A DNA stretch of 51,285 bases from Blastococcus sp. KM273128 (GCF_021698975.1 NZ_SSXA01000019.1:1-51285); one strand, 5' to 3'. Shown: positions 32,338 through 41,344, counted from the first letter of the stretch. Numbers and translations: made by a program. Notes: generated by a model from the letters alone, not told the origin.

Positions 32338-33060
32338 TCAGAGCATGCCGCGGGCGCGCAGCGACCGGAGCCCGGCGAAGACGTGCCGGCGGATGAGGTC
32401 CTGGGTCTTCTCCGGCATGTCGACGAACCGCAGGCTGAGCTCGATGCCGCGGTCCTGGCGCGGGATCCGCCGGACGACCTCGCCGCGGCAGGGGATCTCC
32501 TGCTGGTCCTCCAGGCGGACCACCAGCGGGAGGACGGCGCCGGCGCGCAGCGGGTTGCCGGCGTCGCTGCCGCCGTCCTGCAGCCGCTCCGCCGCGGGCT
32601 GCTCGGCCGGCGTCCCCGGCGTGGTCGTGCCGGCCGGGTCACGGGGTGCGAACAGGACCCGGATGCCGCCCTCGCTGACGTCCACGGTCAGGCCGCGCAG
32701 CTCGTCCGCCCCGACCGTCATCTGCACCTGCAGGCTGAGCGGCGCGCGCACCGCGGAGCGCCGCTGCCCCCGGGTCGAGGGGCCGACGGGGCGCAGCCGC
32801 CACTGCGGCGGGTGCAGCTCCGCGGCGATCAGCTCGGTGGGGAGGGAGCGGAGCTCCTCGGGCCCGCGCCAGATCACCTCGACGTGCTCACCGGCCTCCA
32901 GCCGGACCCGTCGTCGCGTGCGGTCCTCGCCGATCGACACCACGATCTCGGTGGGATCGGCCGACTCGACCAGGCTGATCAGCACGTCGCCCCGGCTCGT
33001 GGCCAGCAGGTCCACCACCGTGCGTTCCTCCGGGAAGTCCACCCCTGGGTCCTGCGGCAC
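32338..33060 (-). CDS. PilZ-domain c-di-GMP receptor (YcgR-like)
   Basis: The 240-residue protein has an N-terminal YcgR-type barrel (about 10-95) and a C-terminal PilZ domain. The c-di-GMP contacts are visible: RGQRRSAVR (RxxxR) at about 98-106 and DVSEGGIRVLF (D/NxSxxG) at about 126-136. An Ala/Pro-rich insert (about 140-170) sits in the PilZ domain. The output in non-flagellate actinobacteria is unknown; no flagellar gene is near. The diguanylate cyclase at 7126 could supply the ligand. Confidence 0.9.
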   Translation of the reverse strand: MPQDPGVDFPEERTVVDLLATSRGDVLISLVESADPTEIVVSIGEDRTRRRVRLEAGEHVEVIWRGPEELRSLPTELIAAELHPPQWRLRPVGPSTRGQRRSAVRAPLSLQVQMTVGADELRGLTVDVSEGGIRVLFAPRDPAGTTTPGTPAEQPAAERLQDGGSDAGNPLRAGAVLPLVVRLEDQQEIPCRGEVVRRIPRQDRGIELSLRFVDMPEKTQDLIRRHVFAGLRSLRARGML

Positions 33061-33200
33061 GTCCGGCCCCTCCTTCTTCTAGAACGGAGTCGTCTTGGAT
33101 CGCGGGCAGGCTAGCGGGGCGAGGTGGGAACGGGGCCGTCCAGCCGGCGAAGCGCCGTCCGGCGTGTCGTCCTCCGGCGGTACGGGGTGCCGGGCCTGGC

Positions 33201-33956
33201 TCAGGCGGGCCCGCAGGTGAGCAGGTGGTCCACGGCGGCGGCGAAGCCGTCGACGCCGGCCAGCGACTCGGCGAACGGCACCCGCAGGTCGTAGCACCCG
33301 TCACGGCCCTGCACCCGGAACCGGACGCCGAAGCGGTCCAGGCCGAGCAGCCGGACGTCGTCGTGCCGCCCGGCCCAGTGCTGCACCCGCTCGCGCAACC
33401 GGCCCAGCGGTGCCCGGTGGGCGGCCAGCAGCTCGGTCTCGGCCGCGCTCACGGCGTCCGGGCGGGCGGAGCGGAAGTCGTCGGGGTCCACGTCGGCGCG
33501 GGTCCCGGACTCCTCCAGCTCAACCTCGGCGAGGTCCAGCCGCACCAGCGACGCCCCGAGGCCCACCTCGAACAGCACGTCGGCCGGGGAGCTGTCGGCG
33601 AAGTCGAGCAGCAGCCGGGGCACGTCCTGCTCGTGCACCGGCGTGAGCCACCCGCTGAGCTGCACCAGGCCCCGCACGGGATGGCGGAGGGGGAACGGGG
33701 CCCGGTCGGCGACGGTCAGCCGCGCGGGGACGTCGCCCAGCGGCGAGCTGTGCAGCGCCGCGGTCACCCCGCCGCCGGTGGGGACGACGAGCAGGACGTC
33801 GCCGTCGGCCGTCGCGGTCGCGGCCTGCACGGCGCAGGACCCGGTCCCGGCCACGTGGAGCGCGGCGGCGGAGCGCAGCGCGACCGTGCGGGCGCGCTCG
33901 GCCGCCGGCGGCTGCCGGTCGACGGCCGCGGACGAGGGGGTGGGGCCGGCCGTCAT
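33201..33956 (-). CDS. DUF2470-domain protein
   Basis: The 251-residue protein has a split-barrel-like first part (about 20-140) with ALHVAGTGSCAVQAATATAD and VPTGGGVTAALHSS. A C-terminal DUF2470 part follows with SAAETELLAAHRAPLGRLRE and GCYDLRVPFAESL. DUF2470 is the C-terminal domain of HugZ-type haem-degrading proteins, so a link with haem or iron is likely. It starts next to an iron-box-like site shared with rpsD, which supports iron control. The haem-binding His could not be confirmed by eye. Confidence 0.8.
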   Translation of the reverse strand: MTAGPTPSSAAVDRQPPAAERARTVALRSAAALHVAGTGSCAVQAATATADGDVLLVVPTGGGVTAALHSSPLGDVPARLTVADRAPFPLRHPVRGLVQLSGWLTPVHEQDVPRLLLDFADSSPADVLFEVGLGASLVRLDLAEVELEESGTRADVDPDDFRSARPDAVSAAETELLAAHRAPLGRLRERVQHWAGRHDDVRLLGLDRFGVRFRVQGRDGCYDLRVPFAESLAGVDGFAAAVDHLLTCGPA

Positions 33957-33986
33957 GGACCACCTCGGGTGCTCGTGGGCGAGTAG

Positions 33987-34005
33987 TAAGGTGAGCCTAA
34001 CCAAA
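33987..34005. promoter_or_regulatory. DtxR/IdeR iron-box-like site
   Basis: TAAGGTGAGCCTAACCAAA matches 16 of 19 positions of the DtxR/IdeR iron box (TTAGGTTAGSCTAACCTAA), with the inner GGT-AGCCTAACC intact. It lies between the divergent DUF2470 and rpsD genes, 14 bases before the rpsD start. Iron-dependent control of both genes is inferred. Confidence 0.65.
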
Positions 34006-34018
34006 CCGGAGGTCTCGA

Positions 34019-34621
34019 GTGAACACGCCCCGTCCCAAGGTCCGGCTCAGCCGCGCGCTGGGCATCCCGCTCACCCCGAAGTGCGTCCAGTACTTCGAGC
34101 GCCGCCCCTACCCGCCGGGCGAGCACGGGCGGAAGCGTCGCAAGGACAGCGACTACTCCACCCGTCTCAAGGAGAAGCAGCGGCTGCGCGCCCAGTACGA
34201 CATCAGCGAGACCCAGCTGCGCGCCGCCTTCGACCGCGCGAAGCGCTCGGGCGGCAAGACCGGCGAGGCGCTGATCCAGGACCTCGAGTCGCGGCTGGAC
34301 GCCACGGTGCTGCGCGCCGGCTTCGCCCGCACCATCTACCAGGCCCGCCAGTTCGTCACCCACCAGCACGTGCTGGTCAACGGCAAGCGCGTCGACCGCC
34401 CCTCCTACCGGCTCCGGCCCGGCGACTTCGTGCAGATCGCCGAGCGCTCGCGCCGCAAGGAGCCGTTCGTCGTCGCCGCGTCCGGGGCGCACGCCGCGGC
34501 GCCGACGTACCTCGAGGTGCGGCTGGCCGACCTGGTGGCCCGCTACGAGCGGACGCCCTCCCGCGACGAGGTGCCGGTCGTCTGCGAGGAGCAGCTGGTC
34601 GTGGAGTACTACTCCCGCTGA
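34019..34621 (+). CDS. rpsD: 30S ribosomal protein S4
   Basis: The 200-residue protein has the full S4 layout: N-terminal RPKVRLSRALGIPLTPKCVQ, YPPGEHGRKRR, KEKQRLRAQYDISETQLR, and the S4 RNA-binding domain (about 92-155) with RLDATVLRAGFARTIYQARQ and HVLVNGKRVDRPSYRLRPGD. It lacks the zinc-binding four-Cys N-terminus (a Cys-minus form). It stands alone and not in the rpsM-rpsK-rpsD-rpoA operon. GGAGG lies 6 bases before the GTG. The iron-box-like site upstream is unusual for a ribosomal protein and suggests an accessory copy, unless this is the only S4. Confidence 0.93.
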   Translation: MNTPRPKVRLSRALGIPLTPKCVQYFERRPYPPGEHGRKRRKDSDYSTRLKEKQRLRAQYDISETQLRAAFDRAKRSGGKTGEALIQDLESRLDATVLRAGFARTIYQARQFVTHQHVLVNGKRVDRPSYRLRPGDFVQIAERSRRKEPFVVAASGAHAAAPTYLEVRLADLVARYERTPSRDEVPVVCEEQLVVEYYSR

Positions 34622-34751
34622 CCGGTCGGTGCAGGGGCATCCGGTCGGGTGGCTCCCGGTCGCGCCCGATTCACCTGCCGCGGGTGCAGGTGCGAGGATT
34701 CGGGCGGCGCGCGGACAGCCACCGGTTCGGTGGTGCCGGCGTGCCCGTCCG

Positions 34752-36491
34752 GTGGGGGAGCGAGCGCTGAACAGCCAACTGGCGGAGCTGATCCCCGGGC
34801 ACCCCCGGACGGAGCTCCAGCGGAGGGTCCTCGAGCACGACTGGGCGGGCACCCCGCTGGGTCCGCAGCGGGACTGGTCGCCGACGCTGCGCACCGCCGT
34901 CAGCTTCTGCCTGAACTCGCGCTTCCCCATGCTGCTCGTGTGGGGCCCCGAGCTGGTCATGGTCTACAACGACGGCTACGCACCGATCCTGGGCGGGCGG
35001 CACCCGGCGGCCCTCGGGCAGCGGCTGGCCGAGGTCTGGCCCGACGTCTGGTCCGACATCGAGCCGCTGATCAGCGAGGTCTTCGCCGGGGGCGCCACCT
35101 ACGACGAGGACCTCCCGCTGACCATGACCCGGCACGGGTACGAGGAGGAGACCTACTTCACCTTCGCGTACAGCCCGGTCGTCGAGCCCGGCAGCGGGGT
35201 GGTCGGCTTCCTGGACACGGTCGTCGAGACGACGTCCCGCGTGCTCGTCGCCCGGCGGCTCGGCATCCTGCAGCGGCTGGGCAGCCTGCCGCGCGCCGCG
35301 CACGGCGACACGACCGAGGCGATCCGCACCGCGCTCGGCCTGCTCGCCGACGCCCGGACGGACTGCCCGTTCGCCCTGGTCTACCTCGCCGACGACGACG
35401 GGGTGCCGCGGTTCGTGGCCGGGCAGGGTCTCGCCGGGCACGAGGGGCCGGCCGCCGGGCCGGCGCCCGAGCAGGTGGTGCGGGTGATGGCGACCGGCGA
35501 GGCGCGGACGGTCACCGACCCGGCGGAGCTCCTCCCGGGTCTCCCGGCGGCCGGTGCGGGATCGGCCGGCACCGCCGTCGTCCTCCCCCTCACCGCGGCG
35601 GGCGCCGAGCGGCCGATCGGCGCCGTCGTCCTCGGTGCCAGCCCCCACGTCCCGCTCGACGACGACTACCGCATCTTCATGGCGCTGGTCGCGGGGCAGG
35701 TCGCCGCGACCGTCGCCGATGCGCAGGCGGTCGCGGCCGAGCGCCGCCGGGCCGAGGAGCGGGCGCGGTCCGAGCGCGCGCGGGCGCAGTTCTACACCGA
35801 CGTCGCCGTCACGCTGCAGCGCGCCGTCCTCGGCCCCACCGTGCTGCCCCCCGGCTTCGCCGTCCACTACCAGCCGGCCACCGGCACCCTCGAGGTCGGA
35901 GGCGACTGGTACGACGTGGTCGACCTGCCCGGCGACGGCTACGGCGTCGTGGTGGGCGACGTGGTCGGCCGCGGGCTGCCCGCCGCCGCGGTGATGGGCC
36001 AGCTGCGCAGCGCGGGGCGGGCGCTGCTGCTGGAGAGCCGGTCGCCGGCCCAGGTGCTCGCAGCGCTGGACCGGTTCGCCGCCACGGTGCCCGGTGCCGC
36101 GGTCAGCACGGTGTTCTGCGCGGTCCTCGACCCGTGCACGGGCAGGCTGCGGTACAGCAGCGCGGGGCACCCGCCGGCGGTCCTCGTCGACGCCGACGGC
36201 CGGACCGGCCTGCTCGAGGAGGCGGAGTCCCTGCCCCTCGCCGTCGTCGACGAGCTGCACCGGCCCGAGGCCGAGGTCGTGCTCCCGGCCGGCTCCACGC
36301 TGCTGCTCTACACCGACGGCCTGGTCGAGCGGCGGGGCGAGGTCGTGGACGAGGGCATCGAGCGGGCCGCGGTGGCGCTCGCCGAGGAGCGGCACCGCAA
36401 CCCGGCCGAGCTGAGGGCGCGGCTCACCCAGCGGCTGCTCGCGGACGCCCCCGACGACGACGTCGCCTTCGTGCTCGTCCGGCGGAGCTGA
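34752..36491 (+). CDS. PAS-GAF-SpoIIE serine phosphatase
   Basis: The roughly 579-residue protein has a PAS-like sensor at about 25-150 (NSRFPMLLVWGPELVMVYND, TYFTFAYSPVVEP), a GAF domain (about 165-315, with FALVYLADDDGVPRFVAGQG) and a coiled linker rich in Arg/Glu/Ala. A PP2C/SpoIIE domain follows (about 350-575) with metal ligands in EVGGDWYDVV and VVGDVVGRG, then SSAGHPPAVL, YTDGLVERRG and DDDVAFVLV. It should dephosphorylate an anti-sigma-factor antagonist. The start is uncertain: GTG 34752 is the last in-frame start before the PAS part; GTG 34629 is the other candidate. Confidence 0.88.
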   Translation: MGERALNSQLAELIPGHPRTELQRRVLEHDWAGTPLGPQRDWSPTLRTAVSFCLNSRFPMLLVWGPELVMVYNDGYAPILGGRHPAALGQRLAEVWPDVWSDIEPLISEVFAGGATYDEDLPLTMTRHGYEEETYFTFAYSPVVEPGSGVVGFLDTVVETTSRVLVARRLGILQRLGSLPRAAHGDTTEAIRTALGLLADARTDCPFALVYLADDDGVPRFVAGQGLAGHEGPAAGPAPEQVVRVMATGEARTVTDPAELLPGLPAAGAGSAGTAVVLPLTAAGAERPIGAVVLGASPHVPLDDDYRIFMALVAGQVAATVADAQAVAAERRRAEERARSERARAQFYTDVAVTLQRAVLGPTVLPPGFAVHYQPATGTLEVGGDWYDVVDLPGDGYGVVVGDVVGRGLPAAAVMGQLRSAGRALLLESRSPAQVLAALDRFAATVPGAAVSTVFCAVLDPCTGRLRYSSAGHPPAVLVDADGRTGLLEEAESLPLAVVDELHRPEAEVVLPAGSTLLLYTDGLVERRGEVVDEGIERAAVALAEERHRNPAELRARLTQRLLADAPDDDVAFVLVRRS

Positions 36492-36508
36492 GGCGGGCGG
36501 AGCGGGCC

Positions 36509-37105
36509 GTGGACGTCGTCCGGACGAGCAAGCGGCTGTCGTTCGTGCTGCGCCACCGCCCCGACTCGGCGGGCCTGACCCTGGACGAGGCGGGCTGGGC
36601 CGACGTCAGCCGGCTGCTCACGGCGCTCGGGATCACCCGGGAGGAGCTCGAGCACGTGGTGGCCGCGAACGACAAGCGCCGGTTCGCGTTCGACGGCACC
36701 GGCACGCGGATCCGGGCCAGCCAGGGGCACAGCGTCCCGGTCGACCTCGGCTACCTGCCCGAGCCGCCGCCGCAGGAGCTGTTCCACGGCACCGTCGAGC
36801 GGTTCCTCCCGGCCATCCTGGCCGAGGGGCTGCGGCCGGGCCGCCGGCACGCGGTGCACCTCGCCGCCGACGTCGCCACCGCGCGGGCCGTCGGGGGACG
36901 ACGCGGCCGCCCGGTCGTGCTCCGGGTGGACGCGGCCGGCATGGCCGCGGACGGCGCCGGCTTCCGCCGGTCGGCCAACGGCGTCTGGCTGGTCGACGCC
37001 GTCCCTCCCCGGTACCTGACCGTGGTGGGCGCCGCCCCGGGCGGGGGAGCGCAGCCGTCGCTCAGCCGTCCAGGACGCCGCGGAAGGTCTCCTCGGTCTC
37101 GGTGA
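36509..37105 (+). CDS. kptA: RNA 2'-phosphotransferase, Tpt1/KptA family
   Basis: The 198-residue protein matches KptA: RTSKRLSFVLRHRPDSAGLT, GWADVSRLLTALG, NDKRRFAFDGTGTRIRASQG, LFHGTVERFLPAILAEGL and the C-terminal RPVVLRVDAAGM with VWLVDAVPPRYL. The family transfers a 2'-phosphate from RNA to NAD. Its bacterial role is unsettled, since bacteria lack tRNA splicing of this type. GTG 36509 follows the phosphatase stop by 17 bases, so both may be co-transcribed. The last 44 bases overlap the end of the convergent TctC gene. Confidence 0.88.
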   Translation: MDVVRTSKRLSFVLRHRPDSAGLTLDEAGWADVSRLLTALGITREELEHVVAANDKRRFAFDGTGTRIRASQGHSVPVDLGYLPEPPPQELFHGTVERFLPAILAEGLRPGRRHAVHLAADVATARAVGGRRGRPVVLRVDAAGMAADGAGFRRSANGVWLVDAVPPRYLTVVGAAPGGGAQPSLSRPGRRGRSPRSR

Positions 37106-38027
37106 ACAGCTCCGCCAGGCCCTCGCCGTCGATGAACTCCTCGGGCACGTAGCGCTCGCCCAGCGCCTCGACCACGCTCGCCTCCTCCGTCGCGCTGCGC
37201 AGCGTGTCCTCGAGGGTCTGCCGCACGTCGTCCGGGAGCCCGGCGGGGGCGATGACCCCGAAGGTCGTCGTGCTCTGGACGAGCTCCGGGTACCCCTCGT
37301 CGACGAAGGTGGGTGCGTCGACGTAGGGCAGCGGCTCCTCGCTGCCCACGGCCAGGACCCGCAGGTCGCCCGACTCGATGGCCGGCAGCACGTCCTGCGA
37401 GAGGTTGAGGAAGCCGGCGGTCACGTTGCCGCCCAGTAGCGCCGTCTGGACCTCCGAGTTGCCGTCGAACGGGACGACGGTCAGCGGCACGTCGTAGAGC
37501 TGGGTGATCCGCCGCGTCTCGGCGGCGTGCGTGTTGGTGGCTCCGGGCGTGCCCACGGTGACCGAGCCGGGCTCGTCCTGCGCGGCACCGAACAGCGAGG
37601 CCAGGTCCTCGTGCGGGGAGTCGGCCGGTACCACGATGCCCGACGGCACACGGGTGACGACACCGACCGGGGTGAAGTCCTCGCGGGTGTAGCCGACGTC
37701 GTTGCTCAGGTAGTTGAGCACCGCCGTCGGGAGTGCGGTCATCGAGAGCGTGTGCCCGTCGGCGTCCTCCTGGATCAGCTCCTGGTAGGCGGTCGCCCCC
37801 GAGGCGCCCGGGAGGTTCTCGACGAGGACGGACCTGCCCAGCTCCTCCTCCATGTGCGCGGCCAGGGCGCGCGCGGCGATGTCGGTCGGCCCGCCCGCGG
37901 TGTACGGGACCAGCAGCCGGACGTTCTCGGACGGGAAGTCGCCCCCGCCCGGAGCCGGGTCGTCGGAACCGCACGCGGCCAGGGCCGTGGCGGTGAGCAG
38001 GGCGACGAGCACGCGGGCGGATCGCAT
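37062..38027 (-). CDS. TctC-family solute-binding lipoprotein
   Basis: The 321-residue protein starts with a lipoprotein signal (VLVALLTATALAAC, Cys19 as lipidation site). TctC/Bug motifs follow: VRLLVPYTAGGPTDIAARAL, ENLPGASGATAYQEL, VGTPGATNTHAAE, VVPFDGNSEVQTALLGGNVT and GVIAPAGLPDDVRQTLED. It captures carboxylates outside the membrane for TctAB. No TctA or TctB gene lies near, so it is an orphan here and may serve a transporter elsewhere or a sensor. Confidence 0.92.
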   Translation of the reverse strand: MRSARVLVALLTATALAACGSDDPAPGGGDFPSENVRLLVPYTAGGPTDIAARALAAHMEEELGRSVLVENLPGASGATAYQELIQEDADGHTLSMTALPTAVLNYLSNDVGYTREDFTPVGVVTRVPSGIVVPADSPHEDLASLFGAAQDEPGSVTVGTPGATNTHAAETRRITQLYDVPLTVVPFDGNSEVQTALLGGNVTAGFLNLSQDVLPAIESGDLRVLAVGSEEPLPYVDAPTFVDEGYPELVQSTTTFGVIAPAGLPDDVRQTLEDTLRSATEEASVVEALGERYVPEEFIDGEGLAELFTETEETFRGVLDG

Positions 38028-38129
38028 GGCAGCTCCTCACGTGGAGGACGGCGGCGTCGCCGTCGCCCCGTGGCCGGCGGTGCGCCCATCGTGCGGCATC
38101 CCGGCCGGCCCGGCATCCGCGCCGCCGGG

Positions 38130-39221
38130 TCAGGCGGGGAGCCGCACCGCCAGCAGCGCGATGTCGTCGTCGCCCCGGCTGCCCAGGGCGCTGAGCAGCC
38201 CGTCGCACACGCGGTCCAGCGGCTCCCGGCCGATCTCCCGCAGCGTGCGCACCAGCCAGGTGGTGCCGTCGTCGAGGGTCATGCCGCGGCGCTCGACCAG
38301 CCCGTCGGTGTAGAGCAGCAGCGTGTCGCCGCGGCCCAGCAGCACGTCGTGGTCGGTGCGGGTCGGCCCGTCGCCGGGGCCGGCGCCCAGCAGCCGGTCG
38401 GGCATGCGCTCGAGCACCTCGACCCGCCCGTCGGCCCGCACGACCACGGGCGGCGGGTGCCCCGCGTTCGACCACTGCAGCGGCACCGCGCCGCCCACCT
38501 CGCCCTGCGGGTCGACGGTGGCCACCGCGACGGTGACCAGCGTGTCCAGGCCCAGACCGGCGAGGACGTCGTCCAGCGCCGTGAGCGCGGCCGCGGGGGA
38601 GCCGTGCCCCGCCCGGGCGAGGGCGCGCAGCATGCCGCGGGTCTGCGCCATGGTGGCCGCCGCCGGGGCGTCGTGCCCGGCGACGTCGCCGATGACCAGC
38701 ATCGTCCGCCCGTCGGACAGCGGGAAGGCGTCGTACCAGTCGCCGCCCACCTGGGCGTCCCGTGCGCCGGGCAGGTAGCGGGCCGTGGTCTCCAGCCCCG
38801 GGACCTCCGGGATCCGGCCCAGCAGGGCCCGCTGCAGCGTCTCCCCGGTCCGCACGGCGGCACGGGTCGCCGCCGCCTCCGCGCCGAGCCGGGCGACGTG
38901 GGCCTCCCGGCGCAGCCGCAGCTGGCAGGTGACCACGGCCAGGGCGCCGCCGAGGGCGACGGCGACCAGGCGGATGGTCTGCGCCACCGCGGTCTCGGCG
39001 GTGTACTGCTGGCTGTACAGGCCCAGCAGCGTGGTGACGACGAAGGCCGCCGCGGCGTAGGCGACCGTGACCCGCCGGCTCAGGAAGGTCGCCGACGCGA
39101 GCGGGGCGATGACGCTCAGTCCGAGCACCACCTGCCCGCGGCCGCTGACGACCTCGGCGACGACGACGAGCAGCAGCACGAGGGTCGGCAGCGCGGCGTT
39201 CACGCGCCGTGACCGCTTCAC
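38130..39221 (-). CDS. membrane-bound SpoIIE-type serine phosphatase
   Basis: The 363-residue protein has N-terminal hydrophobic helices (about 8-28, 33-48, 51-70 and 82-102), a short linker and a PP2C/SpoIIE domain (about 135-360). The domain shows AQVGGDWYDAFPLSDGRTML, VIGDVAGHDAPAAATM, WSNAGHPPPVVV, YTDGLVERRG and GDDDIALLAVRL, so the metal-binding Asp set is present. It is of the RsbU/RsbP partner-switching kind without an identifiable sensor domain. The second such enzyme in 2 kb. Confidence 0.92.
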   Translation of the reverse strand: MKRSRRVNAALPTLVLLLVVVAEVVSGRGQVVLGLSVIAPLASATFLSRRVTVAYAAAAFVVTTLLGLYSQQYTAETAVAQTIRLVAVALGGALAVVTCQLRLRREAHVARLGAEAAATRAAVRTGETLQRALLGRIPEVPGLETTARYLPGARDAQVGGDWYDAFPLSDGRTMLVIGDVAGHDAPAAATMAQTRGMLRALARAGHGSPAAALTALDDVLAGLGLDTLVTVAVATVDPQGEVGGAVPLQWSNAGHPPPVVVRADGRVEVLERMPDRLLGAGPGDGPTRTDHDVLLGRGDTLLLYTDGLVERRGMTLDDGTTWLVRTLREIGREPLDRVCDGLLSALGSRGDDDIALLAVRLPA

Positions 39222-39310
39222 CGCATCCCCCTCGTGCCGTCCAGTGACGCGGCGCGCCCGGCGCTCAACCTAGAGGACGCAGCCCGGTGGTCAGGCTCCC
39301 GCGGGCGCGG

Positions 39311-40561
39311 TCACCTGTCGGTGCCCGGCATCGCGTCCAGCGGCAGCCCGACGTAGAGCATGCCGATCAGGGCGCCCGCGTCGTCGTGCAGCCCGGTGTA
39401 GGCGGTGAAGTACGGCCGGTCGGCCACCGTGGCGGCACCGGTGTAGGTCTCGCCGGCGAGGACGGCGGCGAGCACGGGGTTGGGGCGGCCGTCGGGGTCG
39501 GTCCGGGCGATCGCGGTGCCGACGTTGCGCCGCCCGGCCGGGTTGAGCACCGTCGTCGCCACCCGCACCATGCCGCCGTCGCCGTCCAGGCGCTGGAACA
39601 GCGTGCAGCTGCCCCCGACCTCGCGGACCACGTCGTCGACGAGCACCGCCGGGCGCCTGGGGTCGTCGCTGCGCTCCAGCGGCCGGTCGCCGACGAGCAG
39701 GTCGGGCAGCTCCGCCGTGCGGGTGGCGCCGGTGGTCTGGTCGCGCACGGCCAGCCGGCCCCGGCCCTCGCCGAGCCGTGCGCCGCCGAGGTCGGCCAGC
39801 CGGCGCTCGGCCACCGCCAGCGCCCGGCGCACGTAGACCACCCGCTGGCTCTCGGCCAGCTGCCCGACGGCCTCGCTGATCCGGGCGGAGCCGCCGGCGG
39901 CGCGCTCGACGTTCTCCACGACCCGGTCGGTGGCCGCCCGCTGCTGCTCGACGGCGGCCGCGATGGTGTCCTGGGCCTCGGCGATGGAGCCGAGCGTGCC
40001 GGTGATCCGCCGGACCGCCTCGACGGCCTGCTGCGTCTCCCGCTGCACCGCCGTGATCTGGGCGTCGATGTCGCGGGCGGCCTGTGCCGTGCGGTCGGCG
40101 AGCTCCTTGACCTCGTCGGCGACGACGGCGAACCCGCGGCCGAGCTCGCCGGCGCGGGCGGCCTCGACGGAGGCGTTCAGGGCGAGGAAGCGGCTCTGCT
40201 GGCTGATCGCGCCGACCAGCCGGACGAACTGGGTGATCGACTCGCTGGCGGCCTGCAGCGCGGCGATCCGCTCGTCGACGGCGCGCGCGTCCTGCACGGC
40301 CTCCTCGGCGACGGTCGAGGCGCGGCTGGTGCTGGCGGAGATGTCGCCGATGGCCGCGCGCAGCTCGGCGAGGGAGGCGGCCGCCTCCGCCGAGGTGTCG
40401 GAGACCTCGCGGGAGGCCTGCGCGAGGACGCCGGCCTGCCGGGCGGCGTCCTCCATGCTGGTGTCCCGCTCGGCGGTACGCCGGGGGGTGCGCGGCGCCG
40501 GGACGGCCGCCGCCTGCGCGGCGGCGACCGGAGCGGGGCCTGACGACGCGGACGGACGCAC
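39311..40561 (-). CDS. soluble methyl-accepting chemotaxis-type protein with C-terminal Cache-like domain
   Basis: The 416-residue protein carries an MCP signalling domain at the N-terminus (about 35-245) with the hairpin tip [20 protein letters not shown] and [21 protein letters not shown] Cache-type sensor follows at 260-412 ([47 protein letters not shown]). The usual order is sensor first, then membrane helix, then signal domain; here it is reversed and no transmembrane helix is visible, so it must be cytosolic. GGAGGG lies before the GTG. No che genes are near. Confidence 0.85.
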   Translation of the reverse strand: MRPSASSGPAPVAAAQAAAVPAPRTPRRTAERDTSMEDAARQAGVLAQASREVSDTSAEAAASLAELRAAIGDISASTSRASTVAEEAVQDARAVDERIAALQAASESITQFVRLVGAISQQSRFLALNASVEAARAGELGRGFAVVADEVKELADRTAQAARDIDAQITAVQRETQQAVEAVRRITGTLGSIAEAQDTIAAAVEQQRAATDRVVENVERAAGGSARISEAVGQLAESQRVVYVRRALAVAERRLADLGGARLGEGRGRLAVRDQTTGATRTAELPDLLVGDRPLERSDDPRRPAVLVDDVVREVGGSCTLFQRLDGDGGMVRVATTVLNPAGRRNVGTAIARTDPDGRPNPVLAAVLAGETYTGAATVADRPYFTAYTGLHDDAGALIGMLYVGLPLDAMPGTDR

Positions 40562-40876
40562 GACCCGTTCCCTCCTGCAGCTGCACCTGCCCGCGGCCCG
40601 GGCAGGTTCCGAGACACGCTAGGCCGCACGGGCCGCAGCCCCGGAAGGCGCGCCGATCGACCACCGGGCCCGCGCCCCGGGCGCCATTCCGCAACCATTC
40701 CGGTCATCGTCCCGGAATTGTCGACTCGGCGACCCGAGTTTCTTTTGGGACAGGAGTTGAGAATGCGCTGGGCCCTGCCGAGAACAGGGGCGTCAATGAA
40801 TCGGCGCAGCCAGCACGTGGACCGGGTGACCAGCATCCCGGCGGGTCTGGGCCACTGAGAGAACAGGACCACTGCA
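40562..40876. other. 315-base intergenic region before the secreted-protein operon
   Basis: Between the chemoreceptor-like gene and the small secreted protein no gene is evident. It contains two CCATTCCG-like direct repeats (near 40684 and 40695) and an A/T-rich patch (GAGTTTCTTTTGGGACAGGA, 40734-40753), rare in this genome and likely part of the promoter. An ATG at 40764 opens a frame without a ribosome-binding site or recognisable product, so it is not called. Confidence 0.5.
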
Positions 40877-41281
40877 ATGCGCCTGTCGCGCGTTCTGCTC
40901 GCCGGTGTCGCGGTCGCCGGCATCGCCGCCACCACCTCCGCCTTCACCGCCAGCAACACCTTCACCGGTCTGGACAACAACGTCGCCGGTTACGGCGAGG
41001 TGACGGCGACCGGTGTCAACGTCAGCAACATCGCCTACTCGCCCGTCACCGGCGACAGCGGGCGGCTGCAGTCGGTCGCCTTCATCGTCGACCAGGCCGT
41101 CGCATCGCCGGGCATGACGGCGCGCATGACCCTCTACAGCGGCACCACCCCGATCGCCTCGGGGGCCAACACCTGCAGCTACGCGCTGTCCGGCTCTGAC
41201 CACGTCGTCACCTGCACGCTGTCGTCCCCGCCGCTCATCTCCTCCTTCGACAAGACCTCCCTGACGGTCACCTCGAACTAG
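40877..41281 (+). CDS. small secreted protein, probable SipW-type signal peptidase substrate
   Basis: The 134-residue protein has an Arg-containing N-terminus, a hydrophobic core (VLLAGVAVAGIAATTSAF) and then FTASNTFTGLDNNVAG, the pattern of SipW-dependent (TasA/camelysin-like) substrates, where cleavage is followed by TASNTF. The mature part is Ser/Thr/Val-rich and beta-prone, with two Cys (NTCSYAL and VTCTL) likely to form a disulfide. The adjacent signal peptidase gene follows after 63 bases. It may be a surface fibre or matrix subunit. It ends with TAG. Confidence 0.75.
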   Translation: MRLSRVLLAGVAVAGIAATTSAFTASNTFTGLDNNVAGYGEVTATGVNVSNIAYSPVTGDSGRLQSVAFIVDQAVASPGMTARMTLYSGTTPIASGANTCSYALSGSDHVVTCTLSSPPLISSFDKTSLTVTSN

Positions 41282-41344
41282 CAGTCCCGCCTGGGCGAGG
41301 CGGCCCCTCGTGGCCGCCTCGCCCGAACCACGATCGGTGCCCCC

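Noticed and set aside
40764..40876. Small gene starting at ATG 40764 before the secreted protein
   Set aside because: It runs out of frame into the secreted-protein gene, with no ribosome-binding site and no recognisable product.
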